The notes under the pieces are model-generated. The model was given only the letters and a program-made list of their open reading frames with translations, was not told the origin of the DNA and ran no database searches. The translations under genes and the position numbers were made by a program. A stretch of DNA of 64,000 bases from Cryobacterium mannosilyticum (GTDB lineage Bacteria; Actinomycetota; Actinomycetes; Actinomycetales; Microbacteriaceae): the NCBI RefSeq assembly GCF_004402705.1, contig NZ_SOFM01000046.1:1-64000 (forward strand), in the 5' to 3' direction. Below, piece by piece: positions 24,472 to 34,094 of this stretch (position 1 is the stretch's first letter; the number at the start of each line of letters is the position of its first letter).

Positions 24472-25191
24472 TCAGGCCGCCGGCGCCGCGGCATCCGTCA
24501 CCGCGTCGAGCACTGCCCGCGCGGTCGTCGGGTCGCCGAGGATGCGGAAGTGCCCGCCGATGCTGAGCCGGATGTTGCGGGCGCCGGCGAGTTCACTGCC
24601 CTCGGGGATGTGCGGGTCGAACACCCCGTAGATGGAGGTGATGCGGTGGTTGACCCGGTGGTCCAGGCCGAGGCCGTGCAGGGCTACATTGGCGGGGGCG
24701 AAGGCACGGATGCTTGGCACGACCCAGTAGCGCGCATAGCGGGAACCGGCGAAGGGCGCGCTGATCGCGACCATTCCGGTCACCCGATGCTCGGGGTCAT
24801 CGGTCGTCATGAGCCGCTTGCCGATCAGGCCGCCCTTGCTGTGCGCCACGATGATGACGCCGGTCAGGTTCTCCCGTTCGAGGTGGGCGGCCACGGTCGC
24901 GGCGGCCTCCGCCAGGGAACGCCGGTTGCGGCCGAGCGCCGGCACCACATGCACGGGATGCCCGTGGTCGTGCAGAGTCTGGATCAGCGGCCGCATGAAC
25001 CGCCAGGATTCGTACACCCCGGGGATGATGACGATCGGGGCCCGGGCACCGGAGCGGAAGTCCGTCGGCCGGGCACGGGAGAGGAAAGCGCGGGTCTGCC
25101 CGGTCACCGCGTAGGCGTAGTCGAGCAACCACCACCTGGCCTCGCGCAGCCGGCGACTCAGCAGACGGGGGTTCAGCACACGGTGCCTCAT
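24472..25191 (-). CDS. Esterase/lipase of the alpha/beta hydrolase fold
   Basis: A 239-residue protein. The ATG at 25191 overlaps the stop of the upstream hydrolase (ATGA). The nucleophile Ser is in VAHSKGGLIGKRL (a GxSxG variant with Ala first), and PVIVIPGVYE-like APIVIIPGVYESWRF forms the oxyanion strand. It resembles lipase class 2/EstA-type enzymes that release acyl chains; the catalytic His is probably in SIGGHFRIL. No signal peptide is clear. Operon partner of the next gene. Confidence 0.83.
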   Translation of the reverse strand: MRHRVLNPRLLSRRLREARWWLLDYAYAVTGQTRAFLSRARPTDFRSGARAPIVIIPGVYESWRFMRPLIQTLHDHGHPVHVVPALGRNRRSLAEAAATVAAHLERENLTGVIIVAHSKGGLIGKRLMTTDDPEHRVTGMVAISAPFAGSRYARYWVVPSIRAFAPANVALHGLGLDHRVNHRITSIYGVFDPHIPEGSELAGARNIRLSIGGHFRILGDPTTARAVLDAVTDAAAPAA

Positions 25192-26021
25192 GGGGCCGGC
25201 CGCGCGACCGGCGGATGCCGCCGGACGTGTTCCTCGATGCGGGCGGCGGTCTGCGCGGCGGCGCTGTGGTGCACCAGGTGCCGGTGCCCCGGGACTTCCA
25301 GGAGTTGCCCGTGTGGCGCGGCGGCCGCCAGCACAGCACACCAGTCGCTGCCCGAGACGGGATCGTCGGAACCGCGGACCACGAGGGTGGGGGAACGCAC
25401 CTCACGGAGGGCCAGGTCGGTGCGGTAGTCGAGCATGGGGACGAGCTCGGTGGAGAACCAGCGCGGGCCGCACTCGAGGTAGTCCTGGAACACGATCAGA
25501 TTCCCCGACGGCGACTCCTTCACCACATCCCGGGTCAGGCCCATCGCCTGTTGCACGGCGGTCGCCCGGCGGGGGTCGGTGACGGGGCCGATCAAAACCA
25601 GGTGGGAGACGGCATCCGGTCGCTGCCGGGCCAGCTCCGTGACGAATTGGGCACCCATCGAATGACCGACCACGACCACCCGCGGCACCTCGAGTTGATC
25701 GAGGAGCCGGCCGAGCAGGGCGCCGTATTCTTCGATCGCGACCGGCCGCCCGGGCTTGCGGGTGCCGCCGAATCCGGGGAGGTCGACCGAGAGCGTGTGG
25801 CCGGTGGCGGCCAGGCTCGTCTGCATCCGGCGGTAGTAGCGGTGCGACGCCCCGATGCCGTGCACCAGCAGATAGGTCGGCGCGTCCGGCCTCGGGGTCG
25901 GTGCAGTGCTCGTCAGGGAGTGCACCGTGAATTGGTGCCCGTCCACCTCGGTGCTGCGGCCGCGGGCGGTCACGGCGTCTTCGCGCCGGCGTTCGGCACT
26001 CGACCGGTCGGTGCGCGTCAC
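25188..26021 (-). CDS. Alpha/beta hydrolase
   Basis: A 277-residue protein. The start is set at GTG 26021 (MTRTDRSSAERRRED) rather than an upstream GTG at 26108: GAAGG lies before it, and the 5' region aligns with that of the lipid kinase gene, which also starts GTGACG. Motifs are LLVHGIGASHRYYRRM (oxyanion), GHSMGAQFVTELA (nucleophile Ser), a C-terminal VRGSDDPVSG (Asp) and GHRHLVHH (His). The substrate is unknown. First gene of a two-gene operon. Confidence 0.85.
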   Translation of the reverse strand: MTRTDRSSAERRREDAVTARGRSTEVDGHQFTVHSLTSTAPTPRPDAPTYLLVHGIGASHRYYRRMQTSLAATGHTLSVDLPGFGGTRKPGRPVAIEEYGALLGRLLDQLEVPRVVVVGHSMGAQFVTELARQRPDAVSHLVLIGPVTDPRRATAVQQAMGLTRDVVKESPSGNLIVFQDYLECGPRWFSTELVPMLDYRTDLALREVRSPTLVVRGSDDPVSGSDWCAVLAAAAPHGQLLEVPGHRHLVHHSAAAQTAARIEEHVRRHPPVARPAP

Positions 26022-26144
26022 GGGGGTTTCCTTCGGGTTCAGGTCGAGAATCCTAGCGCCCTGAGGGGGCGGCCGGTCTGAGAAGTCGCGGGCGGGGACA
26101 TCCGTCACTGATAAGACGGCTCCCGGCTGGATTCGTCACGCCCG
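26022..26144 (-). promoter_or_regulatory. Upstream region shared with the lipid kinase gene
   Basis: Two blocks (26022-26046 and 26097-26144) match blocks at 43690-43713 and 43770-43817 upstream of the lipid kinase, at nearly the same distance from both GTG starts. The distal block contains GACATCCGTCACTGATAAG with inverted CCGTC/GACGG arms. It could be a common promoter or operator. Confidence 0.55.
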
Positions 26145-26209
26145 CGGCGCCGATCGGTGGTCTGGCCGGAAGGATGCCCAGGCCCCCGCAATCCCGCAGG
26201 ATAGAAGGC

Positions 26210-26620
26210 ATGGCCCACCGTCAACGAACACCCACCGATCCTGACGCCACCGGTGGCCGGGCGGTCAAGACGTGCTCCTCGTGCGGGCGGCGCATCGAGT
26301 GGCGCGCGAAGTGGGCGAACAACTGGGATTCGGTGAAGTACTGCTCGGCCGCCTGCCGCGCTCATGGAGTCAGCGCGACAGACCTCCGGCTTGAGGAGAC
26401 AATCGTTACGCTGCTCAGTGCACGGGCCACGGATGCCACGATCTGCCCGTCCGACGCGGCGAAAGTGGTCGGCGGGGAGGGGTGGCGCGAACTGACGGAA
26501 CCGGCCCGACGAGCCGCACGCCGCATGGTCGCCCGCGGTGAACTGCAGATCACCCAGGGCGGCGCCGTGGTCGATCCGTCGACGGCGAAGGGGCCGATTC
26601 GGTTGCGGCGGGTGCGGTAG
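26210..26620 (+). CDS. DUF2256/DUF3253-type zinc-finger protein, copy 2
   Basis: A 136-residue paralogue of the protein at 24044-24454, equal in length and sharing MAHRQR, the CSSCGRRIEWR...YCSAACR zinc ribbon and the GELQITQGG...PIRLRR ending. The leading ~20 bases before the ATG also match. Copies diverge mainly in the linker (residues 7-20) and at scattered positions, so the duplication is older than that of deoC. The function is unknown. Confidence 0.85.
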   Translation: MAHRQRTPTDPDATGGRAVKTCSSCGRRIEWRAKWANNWDSVKYCSAACRAHGVSATDLRLEETIVTLLSARATDATICPSDAAKVVGGEGWRELTEPARRAARRMVARGELQITQGGAVVDPSTAKGPIRLRRVR

Positions 26621-26892
26621 CTTGGCTGCGACCACGCGGCGAATGCGGGCCTTGGCGCTCTGACCCGCGCGTGGCGGGCACAACTCCTTCAAATTCTGCC
26701 TGCCCATTTTTCCGCTCGCGTAATCACGCGGAACGTGCCGGGAGTGTCACCGATTTGCAGGAGTTATGCACGGAGGGTGGACGTTCGAGCTCAGCTCAGC
26801 GACACGACCACCGATATCCCCGCCATGCGGCATGATTAATCGGGGGCCTCGTTCCTGTGCCCAGTAGCCCCGAGCCGAAGGAGGTGTGACCC

Positions 26893-28344
26893 GTGTCCGC
26901 TCTGAGTCAGACCCACGCGCTCAAACACCTTGTCGACACGGATGCCACCTGGCGGCTCCTGCGGGCCGACAACGCCCCCGTGATCGCGGCCCTGCTCAGC
27001 GAGCATCTCGGGGCCGAAAGCCGGCGTCTGCCCACCGACGAGCTCTACGAGCGCCTCGACCACGACCTCGAGGCGCTGCGCGGCCACGGCTTCGAGCTGC
27101 CGCAGAGCGCCCAGGGCTACTGCGCCGAATGGCGCAAGGCCGGCTTTCTCACCCGCCGCCCCGCGGAGGAAGCGCGCGGCGAGACGTTCGAGCTGGCAGC
27201 GGGCGCGCTGGGCGCCATCCGTTTTCTGGAGCAGCTTGCCGCGCCCCGGCAGACGGTCACCGAGTCGCGGCTGGCGAGTATCGGGGTGCAGCTGGGCCAA
27301 CTGGCCATCGAGACCGATCCCGATGCCACCCGGCGGCTCGAGCAGCTGCACGCGCAGCGGGACCGGATCGACGCCCAGATCGAGCGGATCCATTCGGGCG
27401 ACCTCGACACCCTCGATGCGGCCCGCGCGCTCGAGCGGGTGCGGGATATTCTCGCCCAGGCCGAGGATATCCCGTCGGACTTCGCCCGGGTGCGCGCCGA
27501 ATTCGAGACCCTCAACCGTGACCTGCGGGCGCGGATCGTCGAATCCGACGACACCCAGCGCACCGTGCTCGATGAGGTGTTCCGCGGCGTCGACCTGATC
27601 GGCGAGTCCGACGAGGGCCGCAGCTTCGCCGGGTTCTCCGCGCTCGTGCTCGACCCCGCCGTGGGCGCGACGTTCGACGACGACATCGAGCGGGTGCTGG
27701 CCCGTGACTTCGCGGGTGAGCTGACCTCGGCGCAGCGGCGCTACCTGCGCCGCTTCATCGGCACCCTCAAGGACCACAGCGGCGAGATCCACGAGGTCAT
27801 CACCGCGTTCGCCCGCGGGCTGCGCCGCTACGTGCAGTCCCAGGACTACCAGCGCGACCGGGTGCTGCGCGGGCTGCTGCGCACGGCGCTGGCCGCCGGC
27901 GTGGAGGCATCCGGGCACACCAGGCCCTACCAGCCGACGACCCTGCACCTGGAACTCTCGGCGGTGGCGCTCGGCAGCGTCGGCGCCATCCGGCTGCACG
28001 ACCCGGCCGACCTCGACGCCGGCGCACCGATTGAGGAGCACGTGGCCGGCGTCGCCGACCTCGAGGCACTCCGCGCCCTCGCCCGCGCCACCGAGATCGA
28101 TTTCGCCGAGCTCATCGGCAACGTGAATGCGGTGCTGGCCGAGGCGCCGCAGTGCACCGTGCGGGAGGTGCTCGAACGGCATCCGGTCAGCCAGGGTGTG
28201 GCCAGTGTCGTGGGACTGCTCACCCTGGCCGCTAACCAGGGCACCGCGCCGGGCGGCATCGAGACGGTGCGCTGGCTGGGCTCCGACGACAGGGCCCGCG
28301 CCGCCGACATTCCGATCTACCGCTTCACGGGGAGACTACTGTGA
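26893..28344 (+). CDS. jetA: Wadjet type I protein JetA (DUF3375)
   Basis: A 483-residue protein from GTG 26893 with AAGGAGGTG upstream. It starts MSALSQTHALKHLVDTDATW, as DUF3375 proteins do, with winged-helix-like and coiled segments (ATRRLEQLHAQRDRIDAQIERI). It is the kleisin-like subunit of the JetABC SMC-type complex, which senses and extrudes closed circular DNA. Established work shows Wadjet restricts plasmids. The four jet genes overlap by 1-4 bases, so the operon is intact. Confidence 0.95.
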   Translation: MSALSQTHALKHLVDTDATWRLLRADNAPVIAALLSEHLGAESRRLPTDELYERLDHDLEALRGHGFELPQSAQGYCAEWRKAGFLTRRPAEEARGETFELAAGALGAIRFLEQLAAPRQTVTESRLASIGVQLGQLAIETDPDATRRLEQLHAQRDRIDAQIERIHSGDLDTLDAARALERVRDILAQAEDIPSDFARVRAEFETLNRDLRARIVESDDTQRTVLDEVFRGVDLIGESDEGRSFAGFSALVLDPAVGATFDDDIERVLARDFAGELTSAQRRYLRRFIGTLKDHSGEIHEVITAFARGLRRYVQSQDYQRDRVLRGLLRTALAAGVEASGHTRPYQPTTLHLELSAVALGSVGAIRLHDPADLDAGAPIEEHVAGVADLEALRALARATEIDFAELIGNVNAVLAEAPQCTVREVLERHPVSQGVASVVGLLTLAANQGTAPGGIETVRWLGSDDRARAADIPIYRFTGRLL

Positions 28345-29090
28345 CCGACGACTTCAACACCGAGACCGGCACCGGGTCCGGCTCCGCGACCGGCATCGGC
28401 ACGGATGCCGCGCCCGCCGCCGCCCTCTGGCCCGGCGACACCGGCCTCATCGGCGAGCAGGCGCGGCGGGCGCTGCTCGAGCTGATCAAGGGCCCTTACC
28501 TGTCGGGCGTGAAGGCCCCCGCGCTGTGGTCGGCGCTGCTGGCCGACGAGGTGGGCATCCGTTCTCGCCTGCACGAGCTGTTCCTCGAGCTGGTCGTCGA
28601 CCGGGTCGGCGAGTTCGCGTTCGTGCGCAATGTGAGCACGACCGAGCTCAAGCTACCGAGCACCGTGCGCACCGCCGCGCTCACCTTCCTCGACACGGCG
28701 ATGCTGCTCGTGCTGCGCCAGATGCTGCTCGCCGGGGAGGGCGACGGCCGGGTGATCGTGGGGCAGGAGGACGTCTTCGAGCAGCTGCGGGTCTACCGCA
28801 CGGCGGATCGTGACGAGACCGACTTCAACAAACGGCTGAACTCCACCTGGCTGAAGATGAAGAACACGCTGCGGGTGATCCACCAGGCCGGCGCCGAGGA
28901 CCGGGCCGAGATCTCGCCCGTGCTGCGACTGATCGTCGACGCCGAGCAGATCGCGGCGATCAGCGGCGAGTACCGGCGGATCGCCGAGGGCGGGACCGGT
29001 CCTGACCTGAATGTCGGTGGTGTCGACGATGCTGATGCCGACCTCACGGATGACGCAACACCCGACCAGGCCGAGGAGATGACCGCATGA
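28341..29090 (+). CDS. jetB: Wadjet type I protein JetB (DUF4194)
   Basis: A 249-residue protein from GTG 28341, overlapping the jetA stop (GTGA). After a Thr/Gly/Ala-rich N-terminus (about 35 residues) it has the DUF4194 core: RRALLELIKGPYLSGVKAPALW, a region with GEGDGRVIVGQEDVFEQLRVY, and LNSTWLKMKNTLRVI. It is the KITE-like (MukE-like) subunit bridging JetA and JetC. The acidic tail (DDADADLTDDATPD) is short. It ends in ATGA with jetC. Confidence 0.95.
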   Translation: MTDDFNTETGTGSGSATGIGTDAAPAAALWPGDTGLIGEQARRALLELIKGPYLSGVKAPALWSALLADEVGIRSRLHELFLELVVDRVGEFAFVRNVSTTELKLPSTVRTAALTFLDTAMLLVLRQMLLAGEGDGRVIVGQEDVFEQLRVYRTADRDETDFNKRLNSTWLKMKNTLRVIHQAGAEDRAEISPVLRLIVDAEQIAAISGEYRRIAEGGTGPDLNVGGVDDADADLTDDATPDQAEEMTA

Positions 29091-32000
29091 CGATGCTCGA
29101 GATGACGGGCCTCGACGACTCGCTCGAGCCCGGAGCGCAGCCGGCCGCGAACGGGCCGATTCACGTGGGCCAGTGGCGGCTGGCCCGGGTGGAGCTGCTC
29201 AACTGGGGCACCTTCGGCGGGCACCACCGCATCGACGTCGCCCGCACGGGGCACCTGTTCACCGGGGCGTCCGGCTCGGGCAAGTCCTCGCTGCTGGATG
29301 CGATCGGCACCGTGCTCACCCCCGACAAGTGGCTGCGCTTCAACGCCGCCGCCCAGGACTCCACCAGCCGCAACGACGACCGCACCCTGGTCAGCTACGT
29401 GCGCGGGGCGTGGAGCAAGGAGGCCGACGAAACCCTCGACCGCGCGGTGAGCACCTACCTGCGCAAGACCGCCACCTGGAGCGGCATTCTGCTCCGCTTC
29501 GAGAACGAACGGGATGCCCCGGTCACCCTGGCGCGCCTGTTCCACCTGCGCGGGTCCAGCGTCGACAAGGCCGACCTCAAGGACGCCTGCTTCATCGACC
29601 GGGTCGACGTGAGCCTGCTCGACTTTCGCGAGCACGTGGCATCCGGAATCGAGGCCCGGCGCATCAAGAGCGCCTGGCCGAACGCGGTCGTCACGACCAC
29701 CGGGTCCCACGCGCCGTTCTACTCGCGCCTCCGCCGCCTGCTCGGCATCGGAAGCCTGAACGCCCTGCACCTGCTGCACAAGACCCAGTCGGCGAAGAAC
29801 CTCGGCAGCCTCGACCAGCTGTTCCGCGACTTCATGCTCGATGAACCGGCCACCTTCGCCCGGGCCAAGAACGCCGTGGAGCAGTTCGGCGAACTCAACC
29901 AGGCCCACCAGCACGTCGTCGAGTTGCGCCGCCAGGCCGAGCACCTGAAAACGCTCGAGACATCCATCGCCGGCTACGAGAGCGCGGCGACCGCGGGAGC
30001 AGAGGCCGACCGGCTCAGCGACCTGATCGACCCGTTCCAGAACCGGCTGACCCTGCGCCTCGCCGAGGACGAACGCGGGCTGCTGCGCTCCGAGCAGGCA
30101 CGCGCCGTCGACGACGCCCGCACCACGGATGCCTCCCTCGCCGAGGCCGCCGAACTGTTGCGCGCCGCCGAACGCCGGGCCCTGCAACTCGGTGGGTCCG
30201 ATGCCGCCCAGATGCAGGAACGCGTGAACGACGCGGTGAAGGATGCCGCGGCCACCGCCACCCGCTGGAGCCGGTTCGCCGAAGAACTCGCCGGCGTCGG
30301 CGTCGACGGTGCCCCCACGAACGGTGAGGAGTTCGCCGAACTCGTCGAGTCCTCCCGCCGCGCCCTCGCCGAGACGGCGCCCGCCGCCGCCCACGAGCAC
30401 GGCGACTACGAGCAGTACTCCGCGGCGAAGCGAGAGCTCGCCGCGATCGACGGCGAGCTCACCGAGATGCGCACCCGCAAGAGCAACCTGCCGGCGGCGC
30501 TGCTGCTCGCCCGCAAGCGCCTGGCCGAGGAACTCGGCGTCACCGAGTCGGCCCTGCCGTTCGCCGGCGAGCTGATTGAGGTGCTGCCCGAGTTCGCCGA
30601 CTGGAGTGGCGCGATCGAACGGGTGCTGTTCCCGATCGCGAGCGCGCTGCTCGTGCGCGACGACCACCTCCCCGAGGTGCGGCGCCGGGTGGAGGCCCGC
30701 AACCTCGGCGCCCGGCTGGTCTTCGAGGCGGTGCCCGCCGTCGCCGACCAGCCCCGGGCCGCCCGCACTTCCCGGTCGCTGCTGCACCGCATCCGGGTCA
30801 GCGACGGACCGTTCCACGACTGGCTGCAGGCGCGCGTCGCCGCGGAGTTCGACTTCGCCTGCGTCGACAGCCCCGACGAACTCGACACCGTCGACCGGGG
30901 TGTGACCATCGGCGGGCAGGTGAAGAAGTCCGCCCGCCGCTACGAGAAGAACGACCGTCACCGCATCGACGACCGGTCCCAATGGATCCTCGGCGCCGAC
31001 AACGAGGCCAAGGTCGACCTGCTCCTCACCCGGCGCCGCGACGCCGAACGGCGCAGGGACGAGGCCGGGGTGCGGCTCGCGCAGGCGGACGCCGCGAAGA
31101 CGGCCGCCATCCGCCGCCGCACGGTGCTCGAACGGGTGGTCGGCCAGGAGTGGGCCGAACTGGACCGAGCGGCCGCCGACGAGCTCGTGCGCGCCCGGAA
31201 CCGACAGCTCGAGGCCCTCACCACGGGCAACACCGAGTTGCAGGATGCCCTGGGCCTGGAGAAGCAGGCGCGCGAGAGCCGCCAGGGAGCCGACGCGCGT
31301 GCTCGCGAGGCCGCGCTGCGGGTGAGCCAGGTCAACGCCACCCTCGCCACGGTCGACGCGCTCATCGCCGATCTGCTTCTGCGGGCGCAGGACCAGCCCG
31401 GCGTGATGGGCGAATCCGATGTGGCCCGGCTGGAGACCCGGTACCGTTCGGTGCAACGCAAGATCGATCGCGGCAACATCGGCGAGGTCGGCCGCAAGGT
31501 GAGCGAGGTTCTGCACAAGGAATCGAGCGCCGCGCAGGCTCTGCTCCGGCGTGCGGAATCGGACTTCATCGCCGGTGCCAGCGCGTTCAAGGCGAAGTGG
31601 GCCGCGGCATCCGGCGACCTGACCATCTCCATCGACGACCGGGCCGGTTATCGTGCGCTGCTCTCGGGGATCCTCGAGCGGGGACTGCCCGAGCATGAGG
31701 GCAACTTCCTCAAGCTGCTGCGGGACAAGTCACGCGACCTGATCGGGCACCTGGCCTCGGACATCCGTGACGCCCCCAAGCTGATCGCCGACCGTATCGA
31801 TCCGGTCAACGCGTCGCTGGGCCGGTCGCGCTTCGACGTGGAGCGTTACCTGCGCATCGAGGTGAAGACCCGGCGCACCCCCGAGGTGCTGCAGTTCATG
31901 GCCGACCTGAAGACCGTCGTCGACGGGGCCTGGGGCGAGGACACCCTGGCCGCCGCCGAGCAGCGCTTCGCCGTGCTGAACCGGCTGATGCAGCGGCTCG

Positions 32001-32479
32001 CGTCCAGCGAGAACGCCGACCTGGCCTGGAGCCGGCGCTGCCTCGACACCCGCCAGCACGTCACGTTCATGGCCCACGAGGTGGACCTGGCCGGGCGCAC
32101 CGTGAATGTGCACGACTCGAGCGCGGGCCTCTCGGGCGGTCAGCGGCAGAAGCTGGTGATCTTCTGCCTCGCGGCGGCGCTGCGCTACCAGCTCGCCGCC
32201 GACGAAGACGAACTGCCGTCGTACGCCACGATCATCCTCGATGAGGCGTTCGACAAGGCCGACAGCCGCTACACCCGGATGGCGATGGACGTGTTCGTGG
32301 AGTTCGGCTTCCACATGATCCTGGCCACGCCTGAGAAGCTGTTGCAGACGATCGAACCGTATGTCGGCGGCATCACCTCGATCACGAATGCCTCCCGCAA
32401 GGACTCGCGCACCGCGGCCGTGATCTATCGCACCGAGGATGCCCCGCCGGGGCCCGCGCCCGACCGGGCTGAGCGCTGA
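29087..32479 (+). CDS. jetC: Wadjet type I SMC-like ATPase JetC
   Basis: A 1130-residue SMC/MukB-like ATPase. Walker A GASGSGKSSLLDA has its Lys at residue 66; the ABC signature LSGGQ is at 1015-1019; Walker B TIILDEAFDKAD is near 1044-1055. Between them lie long coiled coils rich in Ala, Arg and Glu and a hinge-like middle (about 480-640). It powers DNA loop extrusion so that JetD can cut small circular DNA. It starts at ATG 29087, overlapping jetB, and ends at the TGATG junction with jetD. Confidence 0.96.
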   Translation: MTMLEMTGLDDSLEPGAQPAANGPIHVGQWRLARVELLNWGTFGGHHRIDVARTGHLFTGASGSGKSSLLDAIGTVLTPDKWLRFNAAAQDSTSRNDDRTLVSYVRGAWSKEADETLDRAVSTYLRKTATWSGILLRFENERDAPVTLARLFHLRGSSVDKADLKDACFIDRVDVSLLDFREHVASGIEARRIKSAWPNAVVTTTGSHAPFYSRLRRLLGIGSLNALHLLHKTQSAKNLGSLDQLFRDFMLDEPATFARAKNAVEQFGELNQAHQHVVELRRQAEHLKTLETSIAGYESAATAGAEADRLSDLIDPFQNRLTLRLAEDERGLLRSEQARAVDDARTTDASLAEAAELLRAAERRALQLGGSDAAQMQERVNDAVKDAAATATRWSRFAEELAGVGVDGAPTNGEEFAELVESSRRALAETAPAAAHEHGDYEQYSAAKRELAAIDGELTEMRTRKSNLPAALLLARKRLAEELGVTESALPFAGELIEVLPEFADWSGAIERVLFPIASALLVRDDHLPEVRRRVEARNLGARLVFEAVPAVADQPRAARTSRSLLHRIRVSDGPFHDWLQARVAAEFDFACVDSPDELDTVDRGVTIGGQVKKSARRYEKNDRHRIDDRSQWILGADNEAKVDLLLTRRRDAERRRDEAGVRLAQADAAKTAAIRRRTVLERVVGQEWAELDRAAADELVRARNRQLEALTTGNTELQDALGLEKQARESRQGADARAREAALRVSQVNATLATVDALIADLLLRAQDQPGVMGESDVARLETRYRSVQRKIDRGNIGEVGRKVSEVLHKESSAAQALLRRAESDFIAGASAFKAKWAAASGDLTISIDDRAGYRALLSGILERGLPEHEGNFLKLLRDKSRDLIGHLASDIRDAPKLIADRIDPVNASLGRSRFDVERYLRIEVKTRRTPEVLQFMADLKTVVDGAWGEDTLAAAEQRFAVLNRLMQRLASSENADLAWSRRCLDTRQHVTFMAHEVDLAGRTVNVHDSSAGLSGGQRQKLVIFCLAAALRYQLAADEDELPSYATIILDEAFDKADSRYTRMAMDVFVEFGFHMILATPEKLLQTIEPYVGGITSITNASRKDSRTAAVIYRTEDAPPGPAPDRAER

Positions 32480-33822
32480 TGGCACCGGCGCGCGGGATGC
32501 TGACGGTCGCCGAGGCCAGGGCCCGCGCGCTCAAGAAGGTCACGGCCGACCAGCGCGACTGGGCGGCGCTCGGCGGTGAGGATGCCCTGCTCGAGATCGT
32601 GCTGCACCCGCCGACCGAGCGTTCCGCCCTCGCCGACCAGTCGGCGGCGATCGCCTGGGTGCGGGAATGGCAGGCGGTGGCCGGCGACGCTACGGCTCCG
32701 GCTGGGGTGGCTCCGGCTGGGTCGGTTGGGGTGCCTGCGCTGGTTGGGGCGGCTCCGGCTGTGCTGGCTCTGCCTGTGCTGGCTGTGCCTGTGCCGGCTC
32801 CGGCTGTGTCCGCTCCGGCCGTGTCGGCTCCGGCTGTGCCGGCTCCGGCCTTCTCGGTGACCTGGGGCGGTCGGCAGTGGCCGAGCCTCGGAGCGCAGTC
32901 CGTGCCCGAGCGGTGCGTGCTCCGGGGAGCGGATGCCATCGCCGCGTTCGCCGGGGCCGCTGCCGGCCAGGAGTGGAGAACCTTGCGCGACCGGGCGGCG
33001 GTGGTGCGCGGCGCGTTCGCCGGGCGGGCGGCATCCGTCGACGCGCTGGCGGCGGCGATCCGCACCCACGGGCGCACGCTTCAGCTGCTCGCGGAGGCGG
33101 ACTTCAGCACCCTGGTGCTCGTCGTGGAGTGGCTCGCCGAGAACCCGGCCTCCGGCTGGCGCATTCGGCAGCTGCCGATTCGGGGGATCGACACCAAATG
33201 GCTCGAGCGGCACCGCGCGGTCGTCGAGAGCCTGCACGCGGCGGTCAGCGGGCGGCTCTCGCTGGGGCTGCTCGACGCGCCGACCATGGTGCGCGTGCGG
33301 TTCCTCGACCCGGCGCTGCGGCCCGGGGGGATCTGCGACGTGATCGCTCCGGTGGACGAGCTGGCGGCCCTGCCCGTCGCACCGAGCGTGGTCTTCGTGT
33401 TCGAGAACCTCGAAACGATGTTCGCGATGCCCGAGCTGCCCGGAGCCGTCGTCGTACACGGTGGCGGGTACGCGGCACCCCGCCTCGGCCGCATCCCCTG
33501 GATCCGGTCCGGGCGGATCATCTACTGGGGCGACCTCGACTCGGACGGCTTCGCCATTCTGCACGCGCTCCGCTCCCACTGCGCGGATGTCACCAGCGTG
33601 CTGATGGACGAAAAGACGCTGCTCGCCTACCGCGACCTCTGGGTGCCGGAGCCGAAGGCGGCCGCCGGAACCTATTCGACGCTGACGGCGGGGGAGCAGC
33701 GGGTGCTGGAGCGCATCCGTTCGGAGGGGAATGTGCGGCTGGAGCAGGAGCGGATCCCGTGGGAAGTCGCCCTGGAGCTGCTCGAGCGTGCCGTCGCGGA
33801 ACGGCCGGCCGCCGCCAGGTAG
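32479..33822 (+). CDS. jetD: Wadjet type I nuclease JetD (DUF3322/DUF2220) with an Ala-Pro insert
   Basis: A 447-residue topoisomerase VI-like nuclease. The N-terminal DUF3322 part opens MAPARGMLTVAEARARALKK. The Toprim DUF2220 part has FVFENLETMF (catalytic Glu, near residue 310) and YWGDLDSDGFAILHAL (DxD, near 352-356), so the active site is intact. Residues about 72-127 are an Ala/Pro/Val repeat (VAPAG, PAVSAP, PAPAV) that I do not expect in JetD; its DNA (32692-32860) is repetitive. It probably loops out as a flexible linker. It is followed by a repeat-rich convergent region. Confidence 0.93.
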   Translation: MAPARGMLTVAEARARALKKVTADQRDWAALGGEDALLEIVLHPPTERSALADQSAAIAWVREWQAVAGDATAPAGVAPAGSVGVPALVGAAPAVLALPVLAVPVPAPAVSAPAVSAPAVPAPAFSVTWGGRQWPSLGAQSVPERCVLRGADAIAAFAGAAAGQEWRTLRDRAAVVRGAFAGRAASVDALAAAIRTHGRTLQLLAEADFSTLVLVVEWLAENPASGWRIRQLPIRGIDTKWLERHRAVVESLHAAVSGRLSLGLLDAPTMVRVRFLDPALRPGGICDVIAPVDELAALPVAPSVVFVFENLETMFAMPELPGAVVVHGGGYAAPRLGRIPWIRSGRIIYWGDLDSDGFAILHALRSHCADVTSVLMDEKTLLAYRDLWVPEPKAAAGTYSTLTAGEQRVLERIRSEGNVRLEQERIPWEVALELLERAVAERPAAAR

Positions 33823-34094
33823 CCCGGAGGAACAGGCGGCGGCTGCGATGTTGCCCGCGGACAGGGCGGTGTGCGTCCCCTCCGTTCAGCCCGCGCTGCA
33901 ACCGCGGCCGCAACCGCAACCGCAACCGCAACCGCAGCCGCAACCGCAGCCGCAAACGCAAACGCAGCCGCAACCGCAGCCCGTGCCTGCAACGGCGGCC
34001 CGTGCCCGTGCCCGCAACCGCAGCCGCAGCCCGCGCCCGCGACGGCGGGTGCGGCCTGCGGAAACCGGCGCGGCCTGGGAGCGCCGGGGACGAT
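33823..34094. repeat. Hexamer microsatellite between jetD and the EamA gene
   Basis: The convergent intergenic region holds a run of CCGCAA/CCGCAG hexamers from about 33899 to 33979, then imperfect CCCGTGCC and CGCAAC copies to about 34045. No gene is supportable. It lies between two other repetitive coding stretches (jetD 32692-32860 and the EamA tail). Confidence 0.8.

Noticed and set aside
28793..31696. 967-codon minus-strand frame under jetC
   Set aside because: Shadow of JetC, which has full ATPase motifs.
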